The notes below the pieces were generated by a model. The model made no database searches. It saw nothing but the letters and a program-made list of their open reading frames with translations, and had not been told where the DNA came from. 64,000 nt of DNA from Candidatus Ribeiella danica (GTDB lineage: Bacteria > Chloroflexota > Chloroflexia > Chloroflexales > Roseiflexaceae), in NCBI GenBank assembly GCA_016717335.1, contig JADKFS010000011.1, positions 124,001-188,000 on the forward strand. The letters run 5' to 3'. A program made the position numbers and the translations under genes. Positions 6,820 through 15,708 of this stretch are shown here, piece by piece (position 1 is the stretch's first letter; each line of letters begins with the position of its first letter).

Positions 6820-9800
6820 CTAGCGGTGCAGCAGCGACAGGTAGATCGACGTTCCGGTGACCGTAAGCGCCACGGGCACTGTCTTGGTGACGCTTCCGCT
6901 CGTGAAGGTAATGATCGCCTGGTAGTCGCCCGGCGCCAGCTGGGCCGGGTCGACGGTAACAGTCAAGTTGGCCGGCGTCGTGCCCGAGGTGGCGCTGAGC
7001 TTCACCCAGGGCCTGTTGGCGCTCGCCGTCCAGCTCAGCGCATCCGCGCCGCTGCTGCGCACCGTGAGCGGCGCGGTTGTCTTTCCGGCCCCGAAGGGCG
7101 CGACCGCACCGATCACCAATGGCGCGAGCGTCAGCTCGGATGGCACCGGCGCCGAGCCGCTCGCCACCGTGATGGTGCGCTGCGCCTGGCTGGTTTTGCC
7201 CTCGCTGTCGGTTGCGACCAGCGTGATCACGTGCGTGCCGGTCGAGAGATTCACGGTGCTGACGGTCGCGCCCGTCCCCAGCGGGCCATCGATGCTGGAC
7301 GACCACTGGAGCGACGCGTCGGCGAGCTGGCCGTCTTCGACATCGTAGGCGCTGCCCTGGAACACCACCTGCTGGGCCGGGTAGAACGTCGCGTTGTCCG
7401 CGGGCGCGGCGATCTGGGCCTGTGGCGCCTTGGTGGGCACCGAGAAGTCCCCCGAGGTTCCGATGCCGCTGAGCAGACCATCCGAGGCGACCACGCGCAC
7501 GCGGCTCTGCGACCCGCCAGGGATCTGGCTGGTGTTGATCGTGAGCTGCTTCGCGCTGAGACCGGTCGTCAGGGGTTGCCAGCTGGCGCCGGCGTCGTCG
7601 CTGTAGAGCACGCTGTACGTCAGCGGGTCGCTATCCGCGTCGCTGGCGGTCCAGCTAATCGTGAGCGGGCCGTTCGGCACCTGCTGGCCGGCCTGCGGCG
7701 CGGTGATGTCGACCACCGGCGCGTGCGCGCTGGCGCTGCGCGAGTCTACCACCTTGCTGCCATAGCGCAGCTCGACGCGCACCGCGCCATCGACCCACGG
7801 CACGATCTCGGAAACGACTGCCGGGTGGCCGGGCGACGACTCGCCGTCGGACTGCTCCTGGGGCGCGAAGGGGTAGGCCGCGACATCGTCGCCGCCCGCA
7901 TTCACGAGCGCGATCGTCCAGTCGCCGGGGGTGGGCAGCTCCAGCTCCTGGGGCTGCTGGATCAGGTTGACGGTGTCGAGCGCGCCGGTCTTGGTGTCGA
8001 GGTACACCAGGCCCGAGACCAGCAGCACACTGTTGGCCGCCACGGTCGAGACGGTGTCCGGCCGCGCGCCGCCGACGCTGGACAGGTAGCTGCGGATGCC
8101 CTCGTAGGTGAAGTCGGACACCCACTCGCTCTGGCAGTAGGTCATGACATCCTTCCAGTTGGGGTCGTAGATCGCCCGGTTGAGGATGTCGAAGCCGTAC
8201 AGCGCGGTGGCGCCGGTCAGCGCCGGGCTGATCCGCCCGTTCGGGTAGGGGTAGGCCGCGCCGCCGGTGGCGCCGCAGAACTCGGCGTGGTAGCGGCTGC
8301 GCGTGTGGCCGATCTCGTGGCCGCCGTACCAGTCGCCGTACGAGCCGTCGGTGTCCCAGCTGAAGCTCCCGCCTGGCGTGCCGGTTGGCCCCGAGGCGAT
8401 CGTGCCGGGGATGCCGGCGGCCTTCCCGCGCATGAAGCCGCCGCCGTCGTCGACCATGCCGTAGTACACGACGCGGCCGTCTTCGCCGGAGAAGATCCTG
8501 CGCAGCAGCTTGATGAAGCCGAGCCAGGTGTTGAGCGTGTCCACGTTCGGCAGGCCGCCGCCTGGGTAGGTGAACGTATCGCGGCTGACGCTGAGCGTCG
8601 AGATCGGGTAGGCGCGCCTGAGCCAGGACTCGAGCCGGTCGAGGTGCGAGCTGGCGGCCTGGTAGGTCGTGCCGCCGATCGTGTAGCGGACGTTATAGAT
8701 GCGCAGGCGCAGCGGCGCGGCCGACAAGAAGTTGACCGTGACGCTCGAAGTGTTGTTGGCGAGATGCGGGTCGTTCTTGGCATTCGCCGGATCGAGCCGC
8801 GCGGTCAGCTTCAGGTTGCCCGTGCCGAGCCAGGAGCTAGGCAGCTCGAACCAGAAGCTGTCGTTGATCTGGGCGCGGTCGGGCGTGGTCAGGATCGTGA
8901 TTGTGCCGCCAGGGTTGCCGGGTATCAGCGTGGGGAATAGAGTCACCCCGCCGCGCTCCCCCGAGAGGTTGGCGGTCACGCTGCCGATCGAGGTGGGCGA
9001 GCTGACGTGAACGCGAGCATAGGTGCGCTTGTTGGCGACCAGGTCGACGCTGTTGTTCAGGTCCTGGACCGCCTGCGTGACCTCGATCGCCGTGATTCGC
9101 ATATCGGGGCCGGGCGGGCTGCCGGCGCCGGCCCAGGCGATCAGCTGGCGCAGGTAGCTGTCGCTGCCGGGGTCGATCGAGGCCGCCGAGGGGTTGCCGG
9201 TCTCGAACACCAGCCGCCCGGCGCCGTAGACCCCGGCGGCCAGCGCGACGTTCGGGTAGCTGACCGACTTGGCCAGCACGACCCAGCCGGGGCCGAGCGT
9301 GCTCAGCGGAATCGTGTCGAAGTTGCCGGAGACATCGGCCGGCGTCAGGCCGGCCAAGATCGGGTGGGTTGCGCCGGCGCGGGTGAACTCGACCGGGCCG
9401 GGCGGCGAGGGGTACTCAGGCCAGGTTATGCTGGTCACTGTCATTTCGAATCCGGGCGGGAAGACGCCGACGTTCCCCACGAGGTTGGGCTGGCTCACCA
9501 CCAGGCCCCCGCCGCCGCTCACGTAGCTCTGCAGCTGGCTCGCGCGCGCGGAGAACACGTTGCCCTCGTCGACGCCGATGTAGACGACCTTGTAGGGCGT
9601 GAGATCGGCCGGGAAGCTCGTGTCCGAGCGTATGGTCGTCACCGTGCTGAAGAGGGCGCTCACCCGCGCGCATGGGTCGAAGGTGCCGGTCTTGGTTGTG
9701 AAGCACAGAATGCTCGGATCGTTGGCCTGCGGGGTCGAGCCGCTGGGCCGGGCGCCGGCGCTGCCGCCGCTCAGGCTGCCGGTCGGGTCGACTGTGGGCG

Positions 9801-9891
9801 TAGGCGGGGCGGGGGCGGCCAGCGTGGGAGCTATACCAGAGACGGCAAGCATGACGAGTAGCGGGAGCACCAGCAAGCGCAGCGAACGCAT
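6820..9891 (-). CDS. Secreted metzincin-like zinc metalloprotease with Ig-like domains
   Basis: A 1023-residue secreted protein with signal peptide 1-26 (ending PTLAAP). Residues ~98-255 resemble a ThuA/glutamine-amidotransferase-like fold (KVVYIGVDEG, GGGGLVVSQPN). A CARDB-like beta region follows (~263-390), then the protease core with H525-E526-x2-H529-x5-H535 (HEIGHTRSRYH) and a Met-turn candidate M583 in DVMTYC. The usual glycine of HExxHxxGxxH is replaced by serine. The C-terminal half carries Ig/PKD-like domains (PVVDITAPQAG, QAQIAAPADNATF, and a BACON-like WVKLSATSGTTPANLTV). It ends in SIYLSLLHR, like other large secreted proteins here. AAGGAGGAG precedes the ATG at 9891; the frame upstream of that is non-coding. 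Confidence 0.82.
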   Translation of the reverse strand: MRSLRLLVLPLLVMLAVSGIAPTLAAPAPPTPTVDPTGSLSGGSAGARPSGSTPQANDPSILCFTTKTGTFDPCARVSALFSTVTTIRSDTSFPADLTPYKVVYIGVDEGNVFSARASQLQSYVSGGGGLVVSQPNLVGNVGVFPPGFEMTVTSITWPEYPSPPGPVEFTRAGATHPILAGLTPADVSGNFDTIPLSTLGPGWVVLAKSVSYPNVALAAGVYGAGRLVFETGNPSAASIDPGSDSYLRQLIAWAGAGSPPGPDMRITAIEVTQAVQDLNNSVDLVANKRTYARVHVSSPTSIGSVTANLSGERGGVTLFPTLIPGNPGGTITILTTPDRAQINDSFWFELPSSWLGTGNLKLTARLDPANAKNDPHLANNTSSVTVNFLSAAPLRLRIYNVRYTIGGTTYQAASSHLDRLESWLRRAYPISTLSVSRDTFTYPGGGLPNVDTLNTWLGFIKLLRRIFSGEDGRVVYYGMVDDGGGFMRGKAAGIPGTIASGPTGTPGGSFSWDTDGSYGDWYGGHEIGHTRSRYHAEFCGATGGAAYPYPNGRISPALTGATALYGFDILNRAIYDPNWKDVMTYCQSEWVSDFTYEGIRSYLSSVGGARPDTVSTVAANSVLLVSGLVYLDTKTGALDTVNLIQQPQELELPTPGDWTIALVNAGGDDVAAYPFAPQEQSDGESSPGHPAVVSEIVPWVDGAVRVELRYGSKVVDSRSASAHAPVVDITAPQAGQQVPNGPLTISWTASDADSDPLTYSVLYSDDAGASWQPLTTGLSAKQLTINTSQIPGGSQSRVRVVASDGLLSGIGTSGDFSVPTKAPQAQIAAPADNATFYPAQQVVFQGSAYDVEDGQLADASLQWSSSIDGPLGTGATVSTVNLSTGTHVITLVATDSEGKTSQAQRTITVASGSAPVPSELTLAPLVIGAVAPFGAGKTTAPLTVRSSGADALSWTASANRPWVKLSATSGTTPANLTVTVDPAQLAPGDYQAIITFTSGSVTKTVPVALTVTGTSIYLSLLHR

Positions 9892-10067
9892 AGTCTCCTC
9901 CTTGGGTGTGGTTTGAGAGCTTTGTCGTGGGTTGCCCTCAGTCCCAGCCGCCAGCCACGACCGCTGGCGAGCTGCTCGCCTCGAATCCTTTCCCTGATGG
10001 CGGTGCGCAACCATGCTCCGTGCTGGCTGTCGCAAGCCCGACCCTGGCCTGCGGGGCGAGGAGCGAG

Positions 10068-10116
10068 GGACGACGGACGATGCGCTGATCGCCTATCGTC
10101 TATCGCCCGTCGTCGC
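10068..10116. repeat. Inverted short-word repeat (GACGACGG / CTATCGTC family)
   Basis: GGACGACGGACGATG is followed ~12 bases later by CCTATCGTCTATCGCCCGTC, forming an imperfect inverted repeat of 7-8-base words. The same words recur at 17592-17645 and 63807-63870. Confidence 0.55.
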
Positions 10117-10207
10117 AAGGTATATGTGCGACAGCTTGCACGCGTTTAGGTGGGTTCGCTATATAGAACGTTCCGGCTCGCTGGTTTTGGGGTTTCATCC
10201 AAAAAGG

Positions 10208-10248
10208 GGCGGGGGTTGAGGGCGCCGAAGCCGCCCTCAACCCCCGCC
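10208..10248. terminator. GC-rich hairpin downstream of DUF983 gene
   Basis: Perfect 17-nt arms GGCGGGGGTTGAGGGCG (10208-10224) and complement (10232-10248), 7-nt loop. On the minus strand it starts ~20 bp after the DUF983 stop and could act as its terminator. The remainder of the 9892-10268 gap holds only the repeat at 10068-10116 and no recognisable promoter. Confidence 0.5.
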
Positions 10249-10268
10249 AAAACACCAGAGGTGGAGCG

Positions 10269-10628
10269 CTAGTCGCGCTCGGTGTTGTTGCCGGTCAGGT
10301 AGAGGAAGCTGGCCCACAGCCCGCGCGAGGAGCGGTAGAACGCGATCGGGAACAGGATCGCGAACAGCGCCAGCACGATCAGCAGCGGCGCCAGCGGCAC
10401 GGCCGGGTTCAGCCCGAAGACCAGCGAGCAGACCGTGATCACCAGCAGGGTGACGACGGTGTTGATCGCCATGCCGCCGGTGATCTCGCCGCCCGCCCGC
10501 TCGAACGCCAGGTCGCAGGCCGGGCAGGTGCGATTCATAGTGAAGCCGCGGGCGAACATGCGCCCCCGGTGGCAGCGCGGGCAGCGCAGCAGCAGCCCGT
10601 CGATAAGCCCTCGCAGATAGCGTAGCAT
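10269..10628 (-). CDS. DUF983 zinc-ribbon membrane protein
   Basis: A 119-residue inner-membrane protein. The N-terminal ~40 residues hold two Cys pairs (C16-x2-C19 in CPRCHRG, C35-x2-C38 in CPACDL), a zinc ribbon, followed by two membrane segments (MAINTVVTLLVITVCSLVFG and LAPLLIVLALFAILFPIAF). This is the arrangement of DUF983; molecular function is unknown in the family. The start at 10628 (MLRYLRGL) is chosen over the upstream frame start at 10673 because the extra 15 residues run into a GC-rich repeat; the ribosome binding site is weak. Confidence 0.85.
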   Translation of the reverse strand: MLRYLRGLIDGLLLRCPRCHRGRMFARGFTMNRTCPACDLAFERAGGEITGGMAINTVVTLLVITVCSLVFGLNPAVPLAPLLIVLALFAILFPIAFYRSSRGLWASFLYLTGNNTERD

Positions 10629-10674
10629 TGGTTTCTCAACTGTTCCACTTGCGAAGCGGTTCGCTCGCCGCAAA

Positions 10675-10815
10675 CCCTCACCCCCTGCCCCCCTCTCCCG
10701 CCGCCACGGGAGAGGGGGATTCTTGGCTGGTGCCGTGCTTTCGGCGGAGCCGAAAGCACGGCACCAGCCAGTTGTTACCCCCGCCCCTGCCAGGGGCGGG
10801 GGCAGGGGGTGGGGT
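10675..10815. repeat. Compound three-hairpin repeat, copy R2
   Basis: Here the order is CCCCTCTCCC hairpin first, then the central palindrome with perfect 22-nt arms (10724-10745 and 10749-10770, loop GGA), then the CCCCGCCCCTGCC hairpin and GGGGCAGGGGGTGGGG: the reverse orientation of R1. It lies between the 5' end of the DUF983 gene and the 3' end of the VanW gene. Confidence 0.75.
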
Positions 10816-10830
10816 GATCAGCGCATCCGC

Positions 10831-12774
10831 TTACTGCTGGCCGGTCCCCTTTACGTAGACATCCGGCCAGGCCTTGAAGCGCGTGAAGAAGGTCTCGGGC
10901 ACGCGCTGGGCGCCGTTCTCGGCGATCAGCCGGTAGACGGTGATATCCATGCCCCTGCGCGCGTGGTCGGTCTGCTTGATGGTGCCGGTCGGCATGCTGG
11001 GGTCATAGACGACCTCGGGGTCGGCCGGCGCAGGGACGATCCGGTCGATCTCGGGGCCCTTGGCCTCGACCGTGCGGTTCGGCTTGGTGCCATAGAGCCG
11101 CACCGTCAGCACCTGGGCGTCCTCATCCGCGATCGCCTCCATCAGCAGCCAGTGGCCGGTGTCGTTCACGAACTTGAGGTCGAGCACGCCGGTGTAGATC
11201 GTCGCGTCCATGCCGGGGCCGGCGCGGTCGGGGTAGCTGTAGTCGTCGTACCAGCTGATGTAGAAGGGGTGGGCGTGCCGCTCGGTGATCGGCAGGCCGG
11301 CCCAGAACGCGGCTCGGTAGACCGTGGTCGAGTCCTGGCAGACGCCGCCGCCCCACTCGAGCTGGGTGCGCTGGCCGATCACGGCGTAGCCCTGCACGAA
11401 GCCGTTGCTCTCGTCCACCGCGCCGAGCTGGGTGTTGAACGAGAACTCGGCGCCCGGCGCGATCAGCACGCCGTTCAGGCGCGCCGCGCCGGCCTTGATG
11501 TTGGTGATCCGGTAGCTGGCCGAGCCGGCGAAGCTGCTCTTGCCCTCGCCGACCAGGCCGACGATCCCGAGGCTCGGCAGGCTCTGGGCGGTCACCTGCG
11601 GCGAGATCGTCGCGATCGGCAGCGCGACCTCGCCCCGCGCAAGCTGCAGCGTCTGGCTGATCGCGATGGCCGCCTCGCTCTGCTGCAGCCGCCAGCCGAT
11701 CTCGCCCGGCTGGATGATCTTGGGCTTCCCGCCGCGGAACGCCACTCGCGGCTCGGCGCTGCTCGAATCGACCACCTGGGCCAGCTTCGCGACCGCCCTG
11801 GACAGCCGCTCGGCGTCCAGCTGAACTGTCATCCGCCCCTGCTCGGCCTTGAGGGCCAGCAGCTCGGCGATCTTGGCCTGGTCCCACGTCCAGGTCTCTT
11901 TGTCGTGGCGCAGCACCAGCGGCCGGCTGAGCAGTGCGCGCGCGTCGGCGACCGCCTGGGCGATCTTGTCGTCGGTGAGGGCCGGTCTAAGCGTGCGCGT
12001 GCGCAGGGCGACGGTCTGCGGCGCGAGGGTCTGGAGCGCGCGCATAGCGTCGATCGCAGTCGCGTCGGCCAGCAGCTGGCGGCCGGGCAGGGCCGGCGTG
12101 GGCAGCACCTTGCCGTCGGCGATGCTCAGCGCGGCGTCGCGCGGCGGCCGCTCCAGATCGGCGCCAATGCTGGTCAGGTAGCCCTGCAGCCTGGCGGCGT
12201 CCACCGTCAGGCGCGGCGCAACCTCCAGCCCGCCCCGCCAGATCGCGGCCAGCTCCTGGGCGCGCTCGATCGGCCCGCCGCGGTGGCCGGCCGCCAGCGC
12301 CGCGGCGGCGGCCTGGTCGAGGTCGAAGCGCACGCCGAGCTGCTCGAACGTCGGCGTCCAGGTGCGCCCCTCGAACGTGATCGTGAGCGGCGAGCGCAGG
12401 AACGCGGCGTAGCGGCGCTGCAGCGCGGCGCGGACCTCATCCTGGCTCAGGCCGCCGACCGGCTGCCCCTGCATGCTGACGCCCTGCATCGCGCGGTCGC
12501 CGGCGAAGGCGTTGAGCGCGGTCGGCAGCGCCAGAAAGCCGCCGACGCCGACCAGGACCAGCAGCAGCAGGCCAACGATGCCGCCGCGGCGCCTGCGCCT
12601 GCGGCGCAGGTCGGCATACTGGCGGCGCCGCGCGGACCGCGCGGGCGGCGGGTCGTCGGGCGGCGGGTCGTCGGGCGGCGGCCGGATCGGCGCGGCCGGC
12701 TCTTCGGGTCCGAGCGCGCCCGCCGCGCGCCGGCGGCTGATCGGCCCGTACTCCTGGTAGTATTTATCTGGCAT
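10831..12774 (-). CDS. VanW-family protein with peptidoglycan-binding-4-like domains
   Basis: A 647-residue envelope protein. Residues 1-60 are a Pro/Arg-rich cytoplasmic tail (repeated PPPDDPPPDD), then one membrane anchor (GIVGLLLLVLVGVGGFLALP). Two PG_binding_4-like modules follow (e.g. LTITFEGRTWTPTFEQLGVR and LVLRHDKETWTWDQAKIAEL), then the VanW domain from about residue 400 to 560: NGVLIAPGAEFSFN, WGGGVCQDSTTVYRAAFWAG and ERHAHPFYISWY. VanW was named from vancomycin-resistance clusters, but members here are chromosomal and their role in cell-wall metabolism is unproven. No van genes are nearby. It is flanked by compound repeats on both sides, so likely monocistronic. Confidence 0.9.
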   Translation of the reverse strand: MPDKYYQEYGPISRRRAAGALGPEEPAAPIRPPPDDPPPDDPPPARSARRRQYADLRRRRRRRGGIVGLLLLVLVGVGGFLALPTALNAFAGDRAMQGVSMQGQPVGGLSQDEVRAALQRRYAAFLRSPLTITFEGRTWTPTFEQLGVRFDLDQAAAAALAAGHRGGPIERAQELAAIWRGGLEVAPRLTVDAARLQGYLTSIGADLERPPRDAALSIADGKVLPTPALPGRQLLADATAIDAMRALQTLAPQTVALRTRTLRPALTDDKIAQAVADARALLSRPLVLRHDKETWTWDQAKIAELLALKAEQGRMTVQLDAERLSRAVAKLAQVVDSSSAEPRVAFRGGKPKIIQPGEIGWRLQQSEAAIAISQTLQLARGEVALPIATISPQVTAQSLPSLGIVGLVGEGKSSFAGSASYRITNIKAGAARLNGVLIAPGAEFSFNTQLGAVDESNGFVQGYAVIGQRTQLEWGGGVCQDSTTVYRAAFWAGLPITERHAHPFYISWYDDYSYPDRAGPGMDATIYTGVLDLKFVNDTGHWLLMEAIADEDAQVLTVRLYGTKPNRTVEAKGPEIDRIVPAPADPEVVYDPSMPTGTIKQTDHARRGMDITVYRLIAENGAQRVPETFFTRFKAWPDVYVKGTGQQ

Positions 12775-12913
12775 AGGCTGCTCGCGGGCGACGTATCGAT
12801 CGGCGAATCGCGCGCTGAGATGACATGGTGGAATGCATGTGTGTAAAGCGTATCATGTTTGCATGAAGCTGTCAATATGGAGTGTTGGTGCGGCAGAGCT
12901 CGTGCAACGTTGG

Positions 12914-13003
12914 CCCTCACCCCCTGCCCCCTCTCCCGCGCGGGAGAGGGGAGATTCTTGTCGGCGTCGTGGTTCGGTCGCGGAGCGGCCGGACCACGAC
13001 GCC
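12914..13003. repeat. Compound repeat, copy R3 (one side arm missing)
   Basis: CCCTCACCCCCTGCCC plus the CCCCTCTCCC hairpin, then GATTCTTGTC and a central palindrome with 19-nt arms (12963-12981 and 12985-13003, loop GGA) with two mismatches, both of which would be G-U pairs in RNA. The expected second side hairpin is absent. It lies upstream of the VanW gene. Confidence 0.7.
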
Positions 13004-13068
13004 AGCTCTGCCCTGGTTAGAAGGCGATCCCAGATGAGATGATCGTGGCGGCTGCCCAGGATCATTTC

Positions 13069-13170
13069 TTGGGCGCGAGTTGCGGCCCACCGCGTCTGGA
13101 TCAGCCAGGCATGCGCGCCAGGCGCTGGACATGCGGCAGCTTCATTTTGGGATCCAGGGGCGCAGCCCCG
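13069..13170. repeat. Dispersed repeat of about 100 bp, copy 2
   Basis: Homologous to 1957-2056: it starts TTGGGCGCGAGTTGCGG and ends GATCCAGGGGCGCAGCCCCGG just before the stop of the vWA gene at 13180. The middle is diverged by substitutions and small indels. Confidence 0.6.
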
Positions 13171-13179
13171 GATAGGCCG

Positions 13180-15708
13180 CTATGCACGCAGGCGCAGCAG
13201 GCCGCGCCGGATCGCGATCTCGGCCGGCCAGAGCAGCGCCGCGGCCAGCAGCAGCCAGGGCCACAGCTCGCGCGCGCCGACGGCCGCAGGCGCAGGGGAT
13301 GTGCTCGGGCCGGCGCTGCCGAGCGCCGACCCGCCGGTCGCAGCGCTGATCTGCGCGAGCAGCGCCGCGCCGCCCTGCGCGGGGGTGTACTCGGACGAGG
13401 GGCGCTGGACGTAGCCGACCGCCGCGGTGCGCTCCTGGCCGTCTTTGCGCTGGCGCACCCGGATGGCGTAGGGGCCGTCGGCCGGCGGCGCCACATCCTC
13501 GGCGTAGCGGCCCGGCCCGACCTGCCGCAGCGCGACGCTGCGGGCGCTCCCGTCCGGCAGGGTGATCGACGCCTGGACGTCGGCCAGGTCGACCGGCTCG
13601 CCGCTCGGGGCCAGCGAGTCGACCGCGATCGTGACCGCGTCGCCGTGCGGCGAGGCGTGGACCTGCAGCGGGCCGCTGTCGGGCTCGGGCAATGTGTAGC
13701 GGACGATCTGCGCCCAGAACTTGCCATACTCCGGCCAGTTCGGCCAGCGCTCGGCCCACGGCTGCTCGACGCTGGGCGTCCACGCGACCGCCCGCCCGAG
13801 GCCGTACTGCCAAGTCGCCAGCACCGGGTCGTCCTGCGGCGACTTGAGCACCAGCTCGGCCGCGGGCTTGAGTGTCGTCCCGACGTAGCCGCCCAGCCGC
13901 GGGATCTCGTTCGGCGCGAAGTCGCGCAGCAGCGGGTGCGGCGCCTGCAGGCTGGCGCGGAAGTCGCCCTCGATCTGCGGCTCCGAGCTGGCGATCTGGC
14001 TCTCCAGCAGGGTCAGCCGCGGGATATCCTCGGGCTGGTCGGCGAAGTGGTAGCGCCCGCCGCCCCAGCGCGCCAGGTCCTGCAGCAGCTGCGTGTCGGC
14101 GTCCTCGCCGATCGCGATCGCCGAGAGGGTGATGTCCTGCGCGCGCGCCTGGGCGATCAGGGTGTCGTAGGGGCCGCAGCGCTCGTTGCGAAACGACTGC
14201 CCGTCGGTCATGATCACGGCGTGGCGCACCTTGCCCGGCTGAGTCTCCAGCGCGCCGAGCCCCAGGTCGAGCGCGGCGCAGATATCGGTCCCGCCGCTGG
14301 TCGTGATGTCGCTGATCCGCTCCTGGATCTGCGCGAGGCTCAGGCCTGTGCCGATCGCCTGCAGCTCGACCGCCCACTCCTGTAGGTCGTTGAAGGCCAG
14401 CACGCCGATGCGGTCGTCCTGGTGCAGCGCCTCGGTCGCCAGCAGCGCCGACTCCTTGGCCATATCGAGCTTGGAGATCCCGCGCAGGCTGCCCATGCTC
14501 AGCGAGTGGTCGACGATCAGCAGCATGGTCACGGGCGCGCGCTCGGGGCGCGGCGGCGGGGTCATCGACACCGGCAGCGCCTCCTCCAGCGGTGTGTCTT
14601 TGTAGGCCCCCAGCGTGAAGCTGGCGCGCCCGCCGGTCGCGACCAGGCCGCGCCCCTCGCTGCGCACGAACTCGCGCAGCGTCGCCATCTGGTCGAGCGT
14701 CAGGTCGCCGGCCGGCACGTCGACCAGCACGACCCCCTCGTAGGCGTCCAGATCGGAGAGCTGGCTGGGCAGCTGCTGTGCGAGGCGCACATCCGCCTGG
14801 ACCCCGGCGCCGCGTAGGGCTAATCGCAGGCGGGCGGACGCGCCGCGGTCGCTCTCGACCAGCAGCACGTGCGGCTGCGGGGCGACCAGGGCCGTGGCGG
14901 CGCCGCTGTTGTTCTGGGCGAAGGTGTCCGGCTGGCCCTCGACGCGCGCCTGCAGGCGCGCGATCCCCGGCTGCCCGGCGCGGCTCTGGTAGGTGAAGCG
15001 GTTCTCGCCCGGCGAGAGCGCCACCTCCTGCCCCGCCAGCTGCCGGCCTTCCTCGAGCAGCTCCAGACGGGCGGTGGCCGCCGCGCTGCTGCCGACGACC
15101 ACGACGACCGAGTACTCCTCGTCCTCGCGCAGGGTCTGCGGCACGTCCACCCCGGCGACCCAGATCTCGGGCCGCCCGGCCGGCTGGTAGGCCAGCGTGT
15201 CGACCGGCACGCCCAAGGCGCGCGCCTCGGCCAGCGCGTCGCCGCGGGTCTGCGCCCCATCCGAGAGCAGCGCCACCCGCCCGCCGCCCGCGCCAATCGC
15301 GCCGCGCGCCGCCCGCAGCGCCGCTGCGATATCGGTCTGGTTAGGCTGGAGCAGCGCGCCGGATTGCGGCGAGCCGCCGGGCAGCTCGGCCAGCGGGTTC
15401 GCGCCAAACGCGATCAGGCTGGCCGGGCCGCGGTGCTCGGCCAGCAGCCGCTCGGCCTGGGCGCGCAGCGCCGCCTTGCCCGCGCCGTCCAGGCTGTCGG
15501 ACTGGTCGAGCAACACCACCAGCCGCCCCTCGGACGGCGTCGCCCGGCCAAGCAGCGGGTTGGAGAGCGCGGCGACCAGCAGCGCCACGATCAGCAGCCG
15601 CAGCGCCAGGATGGCCGCGCTCACCCGACCGCCGCGCATCCGCCAGAGCGCGACGACCGCCGGCAGCAGGATAAGCAGGGCGAGAAATTGTGGGTTGCGA
15701 AACGTCAC
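13180..15708 (-). CDS. Membrane protein with vWA and glutamine-amidotransferase-like domains
   Basis: An 842-residue protein. The N-terminus has two membrane segments (LALLILLPAVVALW, ILALRLLIVALLVAAL), a vWA-like region (VVLLDQSDSLDG), a GATase1-like segment (~270-390; LLVESDRG, YEGVVLVDVPAGD) and a second vWA domain (~395-560) with the MIDAS sequence DHSLSMG and TSGGTD. The C-terminus is a single membrane helix (ELWPWLLLAAALLWPAEI). The start is the GTG at 15708, which overlaps the previous gene's stop as GTGA; the frame is open far upstream but only as shadow. The organisation is that of large BatA-associated vWA proteins; it probably works with the upstream BatA-like protein at the membrane. 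Confidence 0.82.
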   Translation of the reverse strand: MTFRNPQFLALLILLPAVVALWRMRGGRVSAAILALRLLIVALLVAALSNPLLGRATPSEGRLVVLLDQSDSLDGAGKAALRAQAERLLAEHRGPASLIAFGANPLAELPGGSPQSGALLQPNQTDIAAALRAARGAIGAGGGRVALLSDGAQTRGDALAEARALGVPVDTLAYQPAGRPEIWVAGVDVPQTLREDEEYSVVVVVGSSAAATARLELLEEGRQLAGQEVALSPGENRFTYQSRAGQPGIARLQARVEGQPDTFAQNNSGAATALVAPQPHVLLVESDRGASARLRLALRGAGVQADVRLAQQLPSQLSDLDAYEGVVLVDVPAGDLTLDQMATLREFVRSEGRGLVATGGRASFTLGAYKDTPLEEALPVSMTPPPRPERAPVTMLLIVDHSLSMGSLRGISKLDMAKESALLATEALHQDDRIGVLAFNDLQEWAVELQAIGTGLSLAQIQERISDITTSGGTDICAALDLGLGALETQPGKVRHAVIMTDGQSFRNERCGPYDTLIAQARAQDITLSAIAIGEDADTQLLQDLARWGGGRYHFADQPEDIPRLTLLESQIASSEPQIEGDFRASLQAPHPLLRDFAPNEIPRLGGYVGTTLKPAAELVLKSPQDDPVLATWQYGLGRAVAWTPSVEQPWAERWPNWPEYGKFWAQIVRYTLPEPDSGPLQVHASPHGDAVTIAVDSLAPSGEPVDLADVQASITLPDGSARSVALRQVGPGRYAEDVAPPADGPYAIRVRQRKDGQERTAAVGYVQRPSSEYTPAQGGAALLAQISAATGGSALGSAGPSTSPAPAAVGARELWPWLLLAAALLWPAEIAIRRGLLRLRA

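Noticed and set aside
6364..8940. 858-codon plus-strand frame opposite the lipoprotein and metalloprotease genes
   Set aside because: Arg/Gly/Ala-rich with no domain; the minus strand has a signal peptide, zinc motif and ribosome binding site.
10831..12774. VanW gene as vancomycin resistance
   Set aside because: VanW-domain proteins are widespread chromosomal envelope proteins and no vanHAX-type gene is nearby.
10723..12846. 707-codon plus-strand frame opposite the VanW gene
   Set aside because: The minus strand encodes a clear VanW domain; the plus frame is low-complexity shadow.
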